From the NCBI RefSeq assembly GCF_006334915.2, contig NZ_VDMA02000003.1:186001-250000 (forward strand): DNA of 64,000 bases, in the 5' to 3' direction. The stretch's first letter is position 1; the number at the start of each line of letters is the position of its first letter. This DNA comes from Microbispora catharanthi. GTDB taxonomy: Bacteria > Actinomycetota > Actinomycetes > Streptosporangiales > Streptosporangiaceae. Below, piece after piece: positions 1 to 7,509 of the stretch. The translations under genes and the position numbers were made by a program. The notes beneath the pieces were generated by a model. It saw only the letters and a program-made list of their open reading frames with translations. It did no database searches and was not told the origin of the DNA.

Positions 1-798
1 CAGCCCTTCGAAGAAGCCGCGGAACCACGCCTTGATCGCGGGCATCGAGCGCTCGCGTACGAGCGTGAGCACGACCCAGTTGAGCAGGTAGAACATCGCG
101 AGCGGCCACGGCAGGTTGCGCCGGGCCAGCCAGACGCGGTTGCGGGCGTTCAGCCGGTAGAAGTCCGTGTGCCTGGACGGCAGCACCAGCGGGTGGTACA
201 TGACCGTCTCGGCGTCATACTCGATGCGGTAGCCCTCGCCCAGCAGGCGCCAGGCGAGGTCGGTCTCCTCGTGGGCGTAGAAGAACCGCTCGGGCAACCC
301 GCCGACCTGCAGGAACGCCGACTTGCGGATCGCGCAGGCGCCGCCGAGGAAGGTCGTCACCGGAGAGGACCGCTCGGGGTCGCCGGCCCGCAGGCGGGGC
401 ACGTGCCGCCGCTGCACCGAGCCGCCCTCGGGGTCCATCACCCGGAAGCTGATCACGGCGAGGTCGGGCTCGTGCGTGAACCGCTCGCGGACGTGCGCGG
501 CGACCTTGGAGTTGGCGTACCAGCCGTCGTCGTCCAGGAACAGGACGATGTCGCCCGAGCACTCCTGCACGCCGCGGTTGCGCCCCTCGGGGATGCCCGC
601 GTTGTGCTCCAGCCGTACGGTCTTGATCGTCGCGGCGGAGCCGGGGAGCGGCCGGGCGGTCAGCTCCGGCACGTCCGCGCCGTTGCCGACGACGACCACC
701 TCGATATCGCCGTCGGTCTGGGTGAGCGCGGATTCCACTGCCCGGTCGAGCTCGGCGATCCTGTTGCCCATGGTGAGGATGACACAGGAGATTTTCAC
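1..798 (-). CDS. Family 2 glycosyltransferase (3' end outside window)
   Basis: GT-A glycosyltransferase, probably adding sugar to a cell-surface polymer. Read from a GTG at 798, the protein begins VKISCVILTMGNR, the usual first strand of GT2 enzymes. It contains LFLDDDGWYAN (DxD-type metal and nucleotide-sugar site, about residues 77-87), an FLGGACAIRK segment and FFYAHEETDLAWRLL (the ED acceptor/catalytic region). The reading frame is open to base 1, so about 265 residues are visible and the C-terminus is missing. It is the last gene of a leftward block that follows the CDP-alcohol phosphatidyltransferase after a gap of about 180 bp, so it may also have its own promoter. The sugar it transfers cannot be told from the sequence. 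Confidence 0.85.
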   Translation of the reverse strand, partial: MKISCVILTMGNRIAELDRAVESALTQTDGDIEVVVVGNGADVPELTARPLPGSAATIKTVRLEHNAGIPEGRNRGVQECSGDIVLFLDDDGWYANSKVAAHVRERFTHEPDLAVISFRVMDPEGGSVQRRHVPRLRAGDPERSSPVTTFLGGACAIRKSAFLQVGGLPERFFYAHEETDLAWRLLGEGYRIEYDAETVMYHPLVLPSRHTDFYRLNARNRVWLARRNLPWPLAMFYLLNWVVLTLVRERSMPAIKAWFRGFFEGL

Positions 799-978
799 CG
801 CGTCATCGCCTCGACGTGGGGCGCACTACACACGACTTCATGATCACCGAGTCTGTATGGCCGGGCAATCCGGAATCTGCCTGGTTTACCGTGGAATAAG
901 GGTATCGGAACTGCCACCAAACCCCTACCCAACCGCGAATGTACGGCCGATCGGCACGCCGGGCGGGAAACGACGCGC

Positions 979-1737
979 TCATGACAGCCGCCGGGAGGCG
1001 AGGATGCTGACCAGGTGCAGCAAGAGCTGGACTCCCGCGATGACGACGCAGGCGACCACGAGGATCCGGGTGGCGGAGAACCAGTTGTCGAGCACCGCCG
1101 CGACCACGACGATCAGCGACAGCTCGACGGCCTGGATCACCCGGTGGAACCGCAGCACCGCCGCGGCCCTGCGGGCCAGCGCGAGCCGCGGCGAGCTGAA
1201 CTGCTGCGCCGCCGCCTCGGTGGTCGCCACCAGGCCCGACCGGGCGCGGGCGACGTCGACCAGATCGGTCTCCGACTTGATCAGAATCGCGCCGAGCGCC
1301 GCCGCCACGCCCATGACCGTGTACCAGTCGGGCAGAGTCTCCGAGGCCCGGAAGCCCAGCCCGATCAGCAGCGCCGCCTCGGCGAAGTAGTGCCCGACCC
1401 GGTCGAGGTAGACCCCGGTGATCGAGGTGCGGCCGGACCACCGGGCCAGCTCCCCGTCGGAGCAGTCGAGCAGCAGATAGACCTGGATGAGCAGGGCCGC
1501 GCCCAGCGCCGCCCAGAAGCCGGGGAGGGCGAGCACGGCGCCCGCCGCCACCCCGCACACGATCATCAGGCCGGTGACCTGGTTCGGCGAGATGGGGGTC
1601 TTGGCCAGCAGCCAAGTGGCGTAGATGGACAGGCGCCGCATGTACAGCAGGCCGGCCCAGTGCTCGCCGCTGCGGCGGTCCATGGTGGTCTGCGGCTGGG
1701 CGACCGCGCGAAGCTCAGCGACCGACGGCGCGGACAT
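979..1737 (-). CDS. CDP-alcohol phosphatidyltransferase family membrane protein, altered motif
   Basis: Integral membrane enzyme of the family that moves a phospho-alcohol from a CDP-activated donor to an acceptor alcohol. The 252-residue protein has about six hydrophobic segments and the signature D91-x2-D94-G95-x2-A98-R99-x8-G108-x3-D112. The fourth conserved aspartate, expected at 116, is histidine (codon CAC). That aspartate is regarded as the catalytic base, so the enzyme is either altered or inactive. The ATG at 1737 has a GGGAGAG/GAGG stretch just upstream and overlaps the end of the upstream dehydrogenase gene by 23 bp, which indicates translational coupling. A longer frame back to 1788 exists but lies inside the upstream gene. 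Its likely substrate is the product of the neighbouring dehydrogenase and nucleotidyltransferase; this is inference from context. Confidence 0.85.
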   Translation of the reverse strand: MSAPSVAELRAVAQPQTTMDRRSGEHWAGLLYMRRLSIYATWLLAKTPISPNQVTGLMIVCGVAAGAVLALPGFWAALGAALLIQVYLLLDCSDGELARWSGRTSITGVYLDRVGHYFAEAALLIGLGFRASETLPDWYTVMGVAAALGAILIKSETDLVDVARARSGLVATTEAAAQQFSSPRLALARRAAAVLRFHRVIQAVELSLIVVVAAVLDNWFSATRILVVACVVIAGVQLLLHLVSILASRRLS

Positions 1738-2773
1738 AGTCCTCAACTCTCCCACGGACCTCGTGCTCCGACAGCCGGAGGTGCTCAAGAATGGTGTAGC
1801 GGCCGGGCCGGGTGCTGGGGGCCAGCATCACCGCGGCCGTGAATTGTTCGGTCGTCAGGCCGACGTCGCCGGGCACGACGGGCAGGCCGTGCCGTCCGAG
1901 GCAGCCGGTCACCTGGCCGAGCCGGTGCGCGTCCTCACGGAGGAAGTAGCAGAACGCCGCGCCGATGCCGGCCAGCTCACCGTGGTTGGAGGTGCCGGGG
2001 AAAAGCTGGTCCACAGCATGAAGGATCTCATGATCGCCGCCACTCGCCGGACGGCTTGACCCCGCGATGACCATCGACATCCCCGACAGGATCAGCGCCT
2101 CGGCGAGCACGGTCAGGAACGCGTCCGACTCGATCGAGTCCGGCCGGCCGAGCACGGCCTCGGCCGCGGTGCGCGACATGGAGATCGCCAGCCCGTCGAT
2201 GGGCTCGCCCCGCTCGGTGTTGCCGAGCTGCCAGTCCTCGATGGCCGACAGGTTGCTGAGCACGTCGCCGATCCCGGACCGGACGAGCGAGGGCGGGGCG
2301 TCGTGGACGAACTCGAGGTCCACCATGATCGCCAGCGGCATGGGGACGCCGAACGAGCCCTTGCCGCCCTCGTACACGAGTGAGGCCACCGGCGAGCAGA
2401 TGCCGTCATGCGAGAGGTTGGTGGCGACGGCGACCATGGGGATGCCGGCGAGCGACGCGGCGTACTTGGTGGCGTCGATCGTCCTGCCGCCGCCGACGCC
2501 GACCACCGCCTCGTAGTTGCCCTTGCGCAGGTCCGCGCCGAGCGACACGGCCGCGTCCACGGTGCCGTCCGCCACCCGGAGCACCTTGGCCTCACCCAGC
2601 GACGGCGCGATGACCTCCGCGATGCGGTCGCCCTGCCCGACGCCGACCGCGACCGCGACCCGGCCGGAGGTGGCCACCCTGCTGTCGGCGAGCAGGGTGC
2701 CGAGCTGCGCGATCGCGCCCCGCCGCACCTCCATCGTGAGAGGCGCGGGGAGCATCCTTGCCAGAATCGGCAT
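1715..2773 (-). CDS. sn-glycerol-1-phosphate dehydrogenase homologue (iron-type alcohol dehydrogenase fold)
   Basis: Predicted NAD(P)H-dependent reductase of dihydroxyacetone phosphate to sn-glycerol-1-phosphate, the stereoisomer used for archaeal lipids and made in some bacteria by AraM. The 352-residue protein carries GGGRTIDATK (nucleotide-binding turn, about 93-102), a HDGICSPVAS segment and SGGDHEILHA, whose histidines with a later NHGELAGIG histidine form the usual metal site. The ATG at 2773 has GAGGAG five bases upstream. The gene lies between a nucleotidyltransferase (26 bp upstream) and a CDP-alcohol phosphatidyltransferase (overlapping), a reductase-activation-transfer order that suggests a CDP-linked glycerol phosphate for a wall polymer or lipid. 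Substrate assignment is by family and context; another polyol phosphate is possible. Confidence 0.8.
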   Translation of the reverse strand: MPILARMLPAPLTMEVRRGAIAQLGTLLADSRVATSGRVAVAVGVGQGDRIAEVIAPSLGEAKVLRVADGTVDAAVSLGADLRKGNYEAVVGVGGGRTIDATKYAASLAGIPMVAVATNLSHDGICSPVASLVYEGGKGSFGVPMPLAIMVDLEFVHDAPPSLVRSGIGDVLSNLSAIEDWQLGNTERGEPIDGLAISMSRTAAEAVLGRPDSIESDAFLTVLAEALILSGMSMVIAGSSRPASGGDHEILHAVDQLFPGTSNHGELAGIGAAFCYFLREDAHRLGQVTGCLGRHGLPVVPGDVGLTTEQFTAAVMLAPSTRPGRYTILEHLRLSEHEVRGRVEDYVRAVGR

Positions 2774-2799
2774 GCGAACTCCTCAGAAGGCCGCGGAAA

Positions 2800-3531
2800 T
2801 CAGTATCGGCATGCGATCTCACGGGCCTTCGCGAGGTCGTCGTGGTTGTCCACCTCGACCCACTCGACCTTGCCGATCGGCGCGACGGCGATCTTCTCGC
2901 CGCGCTCGACCATCTCCTGGTAGCCGTCCTCGTAGTAGAGCTGCGGGTCGCGCTCGAACGTGGCCTTCAGCGCGTCGGCGAGCCGCTCGGCCGCGCCCGG
3001 CCGGATCAGCGTGGCGCCGATGTACTCGCCGTACGCCTCGGCCGGGTCCATCAGCTTGGTGATCCGCTTCAGCCGGCCGTCCTCCAGTGTGACCTTCATC
3101 TCCTCGTCCGCCAGCGACTTCACGTCGTCGACGGCGAGCAGGATGTCGGAGGTGTCCTCGGCGGCCAGCAAGGTCCGCTCCACCGACACGGGGTGGACGG
3201 TGTCGCCGTTGACCAGCAGCGCGCCCTGGGAGAAGTGGTCGCGGGCACACCACAGCGAGTAGGCGTTGTTCCACTCCTCGGCCTTGTCGTTGTGGACAAG
3301 CGTGAGCTTCACCCCGTGGCGTCGCTCCAGGTCGGCCTGCCGTTCCCGTACGGCCTGGGCCTGGTAGCCCACGATCACCACGACCTCGCGGAGGTCCACG
3401 GCCGCCAGGTTACGCAGGGCGATGTCGAGGATCGTGGTCTCACCGTCGACCGGCACCAGCGCCTTCGGCAGCGTGTCGGTGTACGGCCGCAGGCGACGTC
3501 CGGCTCCGGCGGCCAGCACCATTCCGAGCAA
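2800..3531 (-). CDS. Nucleotidyltransferase (phosphocholine/sugar-phosphate cytidylyltransferase-like)
   Basis: Cytoplasmic enzyme that activates a phosphorylated alcohol or sugar by transfer of a nucleotide. The N-terminus MVLAAGAGRRLRPYT is the NTP-binding loop of the family, KALVPVDG is the following lysine segment, and LLVNGDTV carries the metal-binding aspartate. The 243-residue length fits LicC-like cytidylyltransferases. The reading starts at a TTG (3531) with AAGGAG nine bases upstream; an in-frame ATG three codons later is the alternative. It is followed after 26 bp by the glycerol-1-phosphate dehydrogenase gene, so a shared transcript is likely. Which phosphate ester it activates cannot be decided; glycerol-1-phosphate is the context-based guess. 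Confidence 0.82.
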   Translation of the reverse strand: MLGMVLAAGAGRRLRPYTDTLPKALVPVDGETTILDIALRNLAAVDLREVVVIVGYQAQAVRERQADLERRHGVKLTLVHNDKAEEWNNAYSLWCARDHFSQGALLVNGDTVHPVSVERTLLAAEDTSDILLAVDDVKSLADEEMKVTLEDGRLKRITKLMDPAEAYGEYIGATLIRPGAAERLADALKATFERDPQLYYEDGYQEMVERGEKIAVAPIGKVEWVEVDNHDDLAKAREIACRY

Positions 3532-3624
3532 TTTCCCGCACTCCTTGAGGTCGAGCGTCAGACAGTAACCCCAAAGGTTAGTTGGCTCGGCACCCCGGTT
3601 GGGTAATCCACCGTTGGTCTGACG

Positions 3625-4290
3625 TTAATCCTGGGGTGCCGGTTCCACGGCCTCGTCGGGCGTGCGGGGGGCGGCGAGCCAGCAAGTCAGGCTCTCCCAG
3701 CCGAACAGGGCCCACAGGTAGACCGCGAGCAGCACGAACACGGCGGTCATCACGTCGAGCAGGCCGCCGAGGGCGACGACGAGCATCCGGCCGTCCCAGC
3801 CCAGCCCGGCCGTCGCCAGCCACGGCGGCGGATACACGTGCTGGCGCAGCCGGTAGACCGTGTCGTAGTGGTGGAAGGCCATCGCGCCGAGCAGCGCGAC
3901 GATGAGCGCCGGCGGGACGGAGCGGGCGAACCCGGCCGAGGCGATGAAGCCATACTCGGTCATCCGCAGGATCGGGGGCGCCAGCCAGTCGAGCCGGCCG
4001 TCGTGCCGGTGGGCGCTGCCCGCCCCGGCCAGCAGCAGGGCCACCGCCGGGGCGAAGACCGCGAAGTCGTCGGCCCCGGCGATGCCGAGCACCAGCAGCA
4101 CGGCGGTCACGAAGGCCCCCGCTACCGCGGGCGGCAGCGGCGGGAGCTGCCCGGCCACGAGCAGCCCCATCGCCCTCGACAGCGGGCCGTCGTCGCGGTA
4201 GGCCACCACGACGCTGCGCGGCACCGGAGTCATGTGCACGGAGATCGCGCCCCGGGCCTTCCCGCCGGCCTCGCGGGGGCGCCGGCTCAT
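3625..4290 (-). CDS. Polytopic membrane protein of the glycopolymer locus (DUF5941-like?)
   Basis: A 221-residue membrane protein with about five hydrophobic helices (for example around 58-75, 80-90, 123-142 and 180-196) and a conserved-looking MAFHHYDTVYRLR segment. I recall similar sequence forming the C-terminal part of larger nucleotidyltransferase/CDP-alcohol transferase proteins in streptomycetes (DUF5941), but this is from memory and unverified. Here it would be a separate gene placed 100 bp after the nucleotidyltransferase/CDP-alcohol transferase fusion on the same strand, so the two may form one membrane complex. No catalytic motif was recognised. The C-terminus is polar. Confidence 0.7.
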   Translation of the reverse strand: MSRRPREAGGKARGAISVHMTPVPRSVVVAYRDDGPLSRAMGLLVAGQLPPLPPAVAGAFVTAVLLVLGIAGADDFAVFAPAVALLLAGAGSAHRHDGRLDWLAPPILRMTEYGFIASAGFARSVPPALIVALLGAMAFHHYDTVYRLRQHVYPPPWLATAGLGWDGRMLVVALGGLLDVMTAVFVLLAVYLWALFGWESLTCWLAAPRTPDEAVEPAPQD

Positions 4291-4390
4291 GCCCCCTCCT
4301 CGCCTTCGGCTCGGAGCTGGGTCGTGCCGGAGGCGCGCAAGTCAGCACCTCGCCGGACGCTGTGTTCACTGATTCGCTCGCTACGCTCGC

Positions 4391-5947
4391 TCATGCGAAG
4401 GACCTCGCCATCCGCCCGGCGGCCGTGTAGGCCAGGGCCACCGCGCCCCAGCCCAGCAGCGTGAGGAACGTCACCCGCGCGTCGAACAGCGCGGCCGTCA
4501 CCGAGATCAGCGCCATGCGCTCCCCAATCGGCAGGACGATCATCTTCTTCGCCCAGTAGGCCACGCCCCTCGCGCCGCTCAGCGCGTCGAGCCGCCGCGA
4601 CAGCGCCAGCACCGATCCGGTGCCCTTCGCGGCGGCCGCCGCGGGCGCCTCGTCCCAGGGCACGCCCATCGGACGCGGGGCCGCCGCCCGCAGGCCGGCC
4701 ACCCTGGCCCGGTCGGCCATCGCTCCCGCGTAGGAGAAGTCGACCACGTGGCGGATCGTCTGGAGGATCATCGCGCCCACCGCCAGGGCCCAGATCTCCC
4801 ACGGCTCCCGGGAGCCGGCCAGGTATCCGGCCGCCAGGCCGACGTACACCAGGTATTCCTTGAGCCGGTCGCAGATCGCGTCGAGCCAGCTCCCGAGCGG
4901 GGAGAACCGGCGCGTGTACCGGGCGAGCTGCCCGTCCAGGCAGTCGAGCACGAACGACAGGTAGAGCGCGACGGCGCCGACCACGAGCCCCGCCCGGCGG
5001 CCGTCGGAGAACCAGATCGCGGCGATGGCGGCGAACCCGACCGAGATGCCGGTGACCGTGTTCGGGGTCAGGCCGAGACGGGCGGCCGGACGGATGAGGT
5101 GACGCGACCACGAGCTGACGCAGTAAGTGGTGAAGAAGCCGTCGCCGCTCTTCACCGCGGCGTCGAGCCTGGCCTGCGCCTCGTCGACGTCGGCCAGCTC
5201 GCGCACCGCGCGCTCGGCGGCCGGGCGCGTGCCGGCCCGCCCGCAGTGCAGGGTGTTCAGCGCGACGGCGTGCACCTGCACGCCCGCCCGCACCAGGCCC
5301 GTGAGCAGCAGCTCGGGAACCTCGCCGTCGCCGACCCGCCCGAGGTGACGGCGCTGGGCCAGGTCGGCCAGGTCCTCGGCGATGTCGGCCAGCCCGGCCA
5401 GGTGGGCCTCCCCGACCTGGAGGACGCCGCGGAACGTGCCGTTGGCCCACTCGACCTCGTGGAAGGACGTGCCCGCCGACACGACGCGGCCCCACTCGGT
5501 CCGTACGGGCGGCCGCAGCGGGGCCGGGTCGCCGCTGGCGACGATCGCGCCGGTCGGGCGCGCGGGATGTTCGAGCAGCAGCGACAGCGCCTCGGTGTGC
5601 GCGACCACGTCGGCCGCCAGCACGGCGACCGGCGAGGTCGAGGCGCGGGCCGTCTTGGCCACGATCCGCAGGTCCTCGGCGAGCCCGTCGCTGACGCAGA
5701 TCTGATGCCGCAGGCCGCTCTCCGCGCCCTTCTCCCACCCTCCCGCCTGGGCGTCCTGGCTCCGCACCACGACCAGCACCTCGCGGATCGGCAGCGTGAG
5801 GAGCTGGGCGGTGAGCCGCTCCAGGAGGCTGCCGTCGGACCGGGCGCCGTCGGACCAGGGCAGCCCGGCGGCCGGTGAGGTCGCGAGGACGACCGCCACC
5901 GTCTCTGTGTCCCGTGACGTACCGGGCTTGCTCGGATCCGCCCCCAT
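4391..5947 (-). CDS. Nucleotidyltransferase-like / CDP-alcohol phosphatidyltransferase fusion
   Basis: Two-domain protein of 518 residues. Residues 15-235 resemble a nucleotidyltransferase fold (VAVVLATSPAAG start, PVAVLAADVV core), but the glycine-rich loop is poor, so this half may be regulatory. Residues 265-515 form a membrane CDP-alcohol phosphatidyltransferase with the complete signature D335-x2-D338-G339-x2-A342-R343-x8-G352-x3-D356-x3-D360. It therefore has the fourth aspartate that the smaller paralogue at 979-1737 lacks. The architecture recalls inositol-1-phosphate cytidylyltransferase/di-inositol-phosphate synthase fusions. The ATG at 5947 was chosen over a 600-codon frame because the family-like sequence begins there and the extra N-terminus would run into the divergent gene. 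It is divergently transcribed from the IspD-like fusion at 6069, and the 121 bp between them should hold both promoters. Confidence 0.82.
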   Translation of the reverse strand: MGADPSKPGTSRDTETVAVVLATSPAAGLPWSDGARSDGSLLERLTAQLLTLPIREVLVVVRSQDAQAGGWEKGAESGLRHQICVSDGLAEDLRIVAKTARASTSPVAVLAADVVAHTEALSLLLEHPARPTGAIVASGDPAPLRPPVRTEWGRVVSAGTSFHEVEWANGTFRGVLQVGEAHLAGLADIAEDLADLAQRRHLGRVGDGEVPELLLTGLVRAGVQVHAVALNTLHCGRAGTRPAAERAVRELADVDEAQARLDAAVKSGDGFFTTYCVSSWSRHLIRPAARLGLTPNTVTGISVGFAAIAAIWFSDGRRAGLVVGAVALYLSFVLDCLDGQLARYTRRFSPLGSWLDAICDRLKEYLVYVGLAAGYLAGSREPWEIWALAVGAMILQTIRHVVDFSYAGAMADRARVAGLRAAAPRPMGVPWDEAPAAAAAKGTGSVLALSRRLDALSGARGVAYWAKKMIVLPIGERMALISVTAALFDARVTFLTLLGWGAVALAYTAAGRMARSFA

Positions 5948-6068
5948 ATGGAAACCCGCTTCACGTCGACCGCACGTGCTCACCTCGCAAAGTAACCGAG
6001 TGATCACTAGGTGGCAATCACCTTCTCCGGCTTCCGGCACGGGTATGGTCTCCTCCGGGGAGGACATC

Positions 6069-7475
6069 ATGATCGCCGAATCGCGTCTGCGCAGGGTGGG
6101 GGTGGTGCTGGCCGGCGGCGTCGGCCAGCGCGTGGGCCTCAACACCCCGAAACAGCTTCTGAAGATCGCCGGGAAGACGATTCTGGAGCACACGCTCGAC
6201 GTGTTCGACGGCCACCCGGAGATCGACGAGGTCGTCGTCCTGATGGCCCCCGGCTTCGTCGCCGAGGCCGAGGAGCTCGTCAGGAGAAACGGCTACACCA
6301 AGGTCGGCCGGGTGCTCGAAGGAGGCGCGAGCCGCACCGAGACGACCTGGCGGGCGCTGTGCGCGCTGGGCGAGCAGGAGTGCGACGTGCTGCTGCACGA
6401 CGCCGTACGGCCGCTGATCGAGCCCCGCATCATCAGCGAGTGCGTGGCCGCGCTCGAACGCTACGAGGCGGTCGAGGTGGCGATCCCCTCCTCCGACACG
6501 ATCGTGGTGGCCGCTCCCGGCCCGCGCGGCGACATCATCCGCGACATCCCCGACCGCTCCCGGCTGCGCCGGGGGCAGACCCCGCAGTGCTTCCGGCTGT
6601 CGGTGATCCGGGCGGCGTACGAGCGGGCCCTGGCCGACCCCGAGTTCCCCTCGCTGCCCACGACGGACGACTGCGGCGTCGTGCTGCGCTACCTGCCCGA
6701 CGTGCCGATCTACATCGTGCCCGGCAGCGAGCACAACATGAAGGTCACCCATCCGGTCGACGTCTTCATCGCCGACAAGCTCTTCCAGCTCGCCGAGAAC
6801 ACGGCGCCCGCACTGGACGAGGAGGCCTACCGGGCCGGGCTCGAGGGCCGCACGCTCGTGGTCTTCGGCGGCAGCTACGGCATCGGCGCGGACATCGTCG
6901 CGCTGGCCAGGAGACACGGCGCGAGCGTCCACTCGTTCTCCCGCAGTCAGAACGGCGTGCGCGTCGAGGACGTCGCCGCCGTGGAGGACGCGCTCGCCCG
7001 GGTGTACGCCGAGACCGGCCGGATCGACTACGTCGTCAACACGGCGGGCGTGCTGCACATGGGCAAGCTCGGCGAGGCCGGGCAGCACACGATCGAGGAG
7101 ACCATCGGGGTCAACTACCTCGGACCGGTCAACATCGCCCGCGCGTCCGTGAAGTACCTGATGGAGACCCACGGCCACCTGCTCCTCTACACCTCCTCGT
7201 CCTACACCCGCGGCCGGGCCGACTACAGCCTCTACTCCTCCACGAAGGCCGCCGTCGTCAACCTCACCCAGGCGCTCGCCGACGAGTGGGCCTGCCAGGG
7301 TGTCCGCGTCAACTGCGTCAACCCCGAGCGCACCGCCACCCCCATGCGGCTGCGCGCGTTCGGCGACGAACCCGCCGGAACGCTTCTCTCCCCCGCCGCC
7401 GTCGCCCGCACCAGCATCGACGTGCTGCTGTCCCGCCTCACGGGACAGGTCGTGGACGTACGGCTCAGCCGATGA
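6069..7475 (+). CDS. Bifunctional IspD/TarI-like cytidylyltransferase and short-chain reductase
   Basis: Fusion of 468 residues that probably reduces a pentulose phosphate and activates the product with CTP, as in bifunctional CDP-ribitol synthases of teichoic or capsular pathways. Residues 1-230 carry the IspD signature LAGGVGQR with TPKQ and an LLHDAVRPLI segment. Residues 255-468 are a short-chain dehydrogenase with VVFGGSYGIGAD (cofactor loop), a serine in YTSSSYTRG and the catalytic Y-x3-K in YSLYSSTKAAVV. The ATG at 6069 has GGGGAGG five to six bases upstream. It is followed after 34 bp by the TagF-like polymerase, consistent with a CDP-ribitol-type donor used next door. A plain IspD role in isoprenoid synthesis is less likely because of the fused reductase. 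Confidence 0.87.
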   Translation: MIAESRLRRVGVVLAGGVGQRVGLNTPKQLLKIAGKTILEHTLDVFDGHPEIDEVVVLMAPGFVAEAEELVRRNGYTKVGRVLEGGASRTETTWRALCALGEQECDVLLHDAVRPLIEPRIISECVAALERYEAVEVAIPSSDTIVVAAPGPRGDIIRDIPDRSRLRRGQTPQCFRLSVIRAAYERALADPEFPSLPTTDDCGVVLRYLPDVPIYIVPGSEHNMKVTHPVDVFIADKLFQLAENTAPALDEEAYRAGLEGRTLVVFGGSYGIGADIVALARRHGASVHSFSRSQNGVRVEDVAAVEDALARVYAETGRIDYVVNTAGVLHMGKLGEAGQHTIEETIGVNYLGPVNIARASVKYLMETHGHLLLYTSSSYTRGRADYSLYSSTKAAVVNLTQALADEWACQGVRVNCVNPERTATPMRLRAFGDEPAGTLLSPAAVARTSIDVLLSRLTGQVVDVRLSR

Positions 7476-7509
7476 CCGCAACCATGTACGGAGGGACGGG
7501 CACTCGCCC

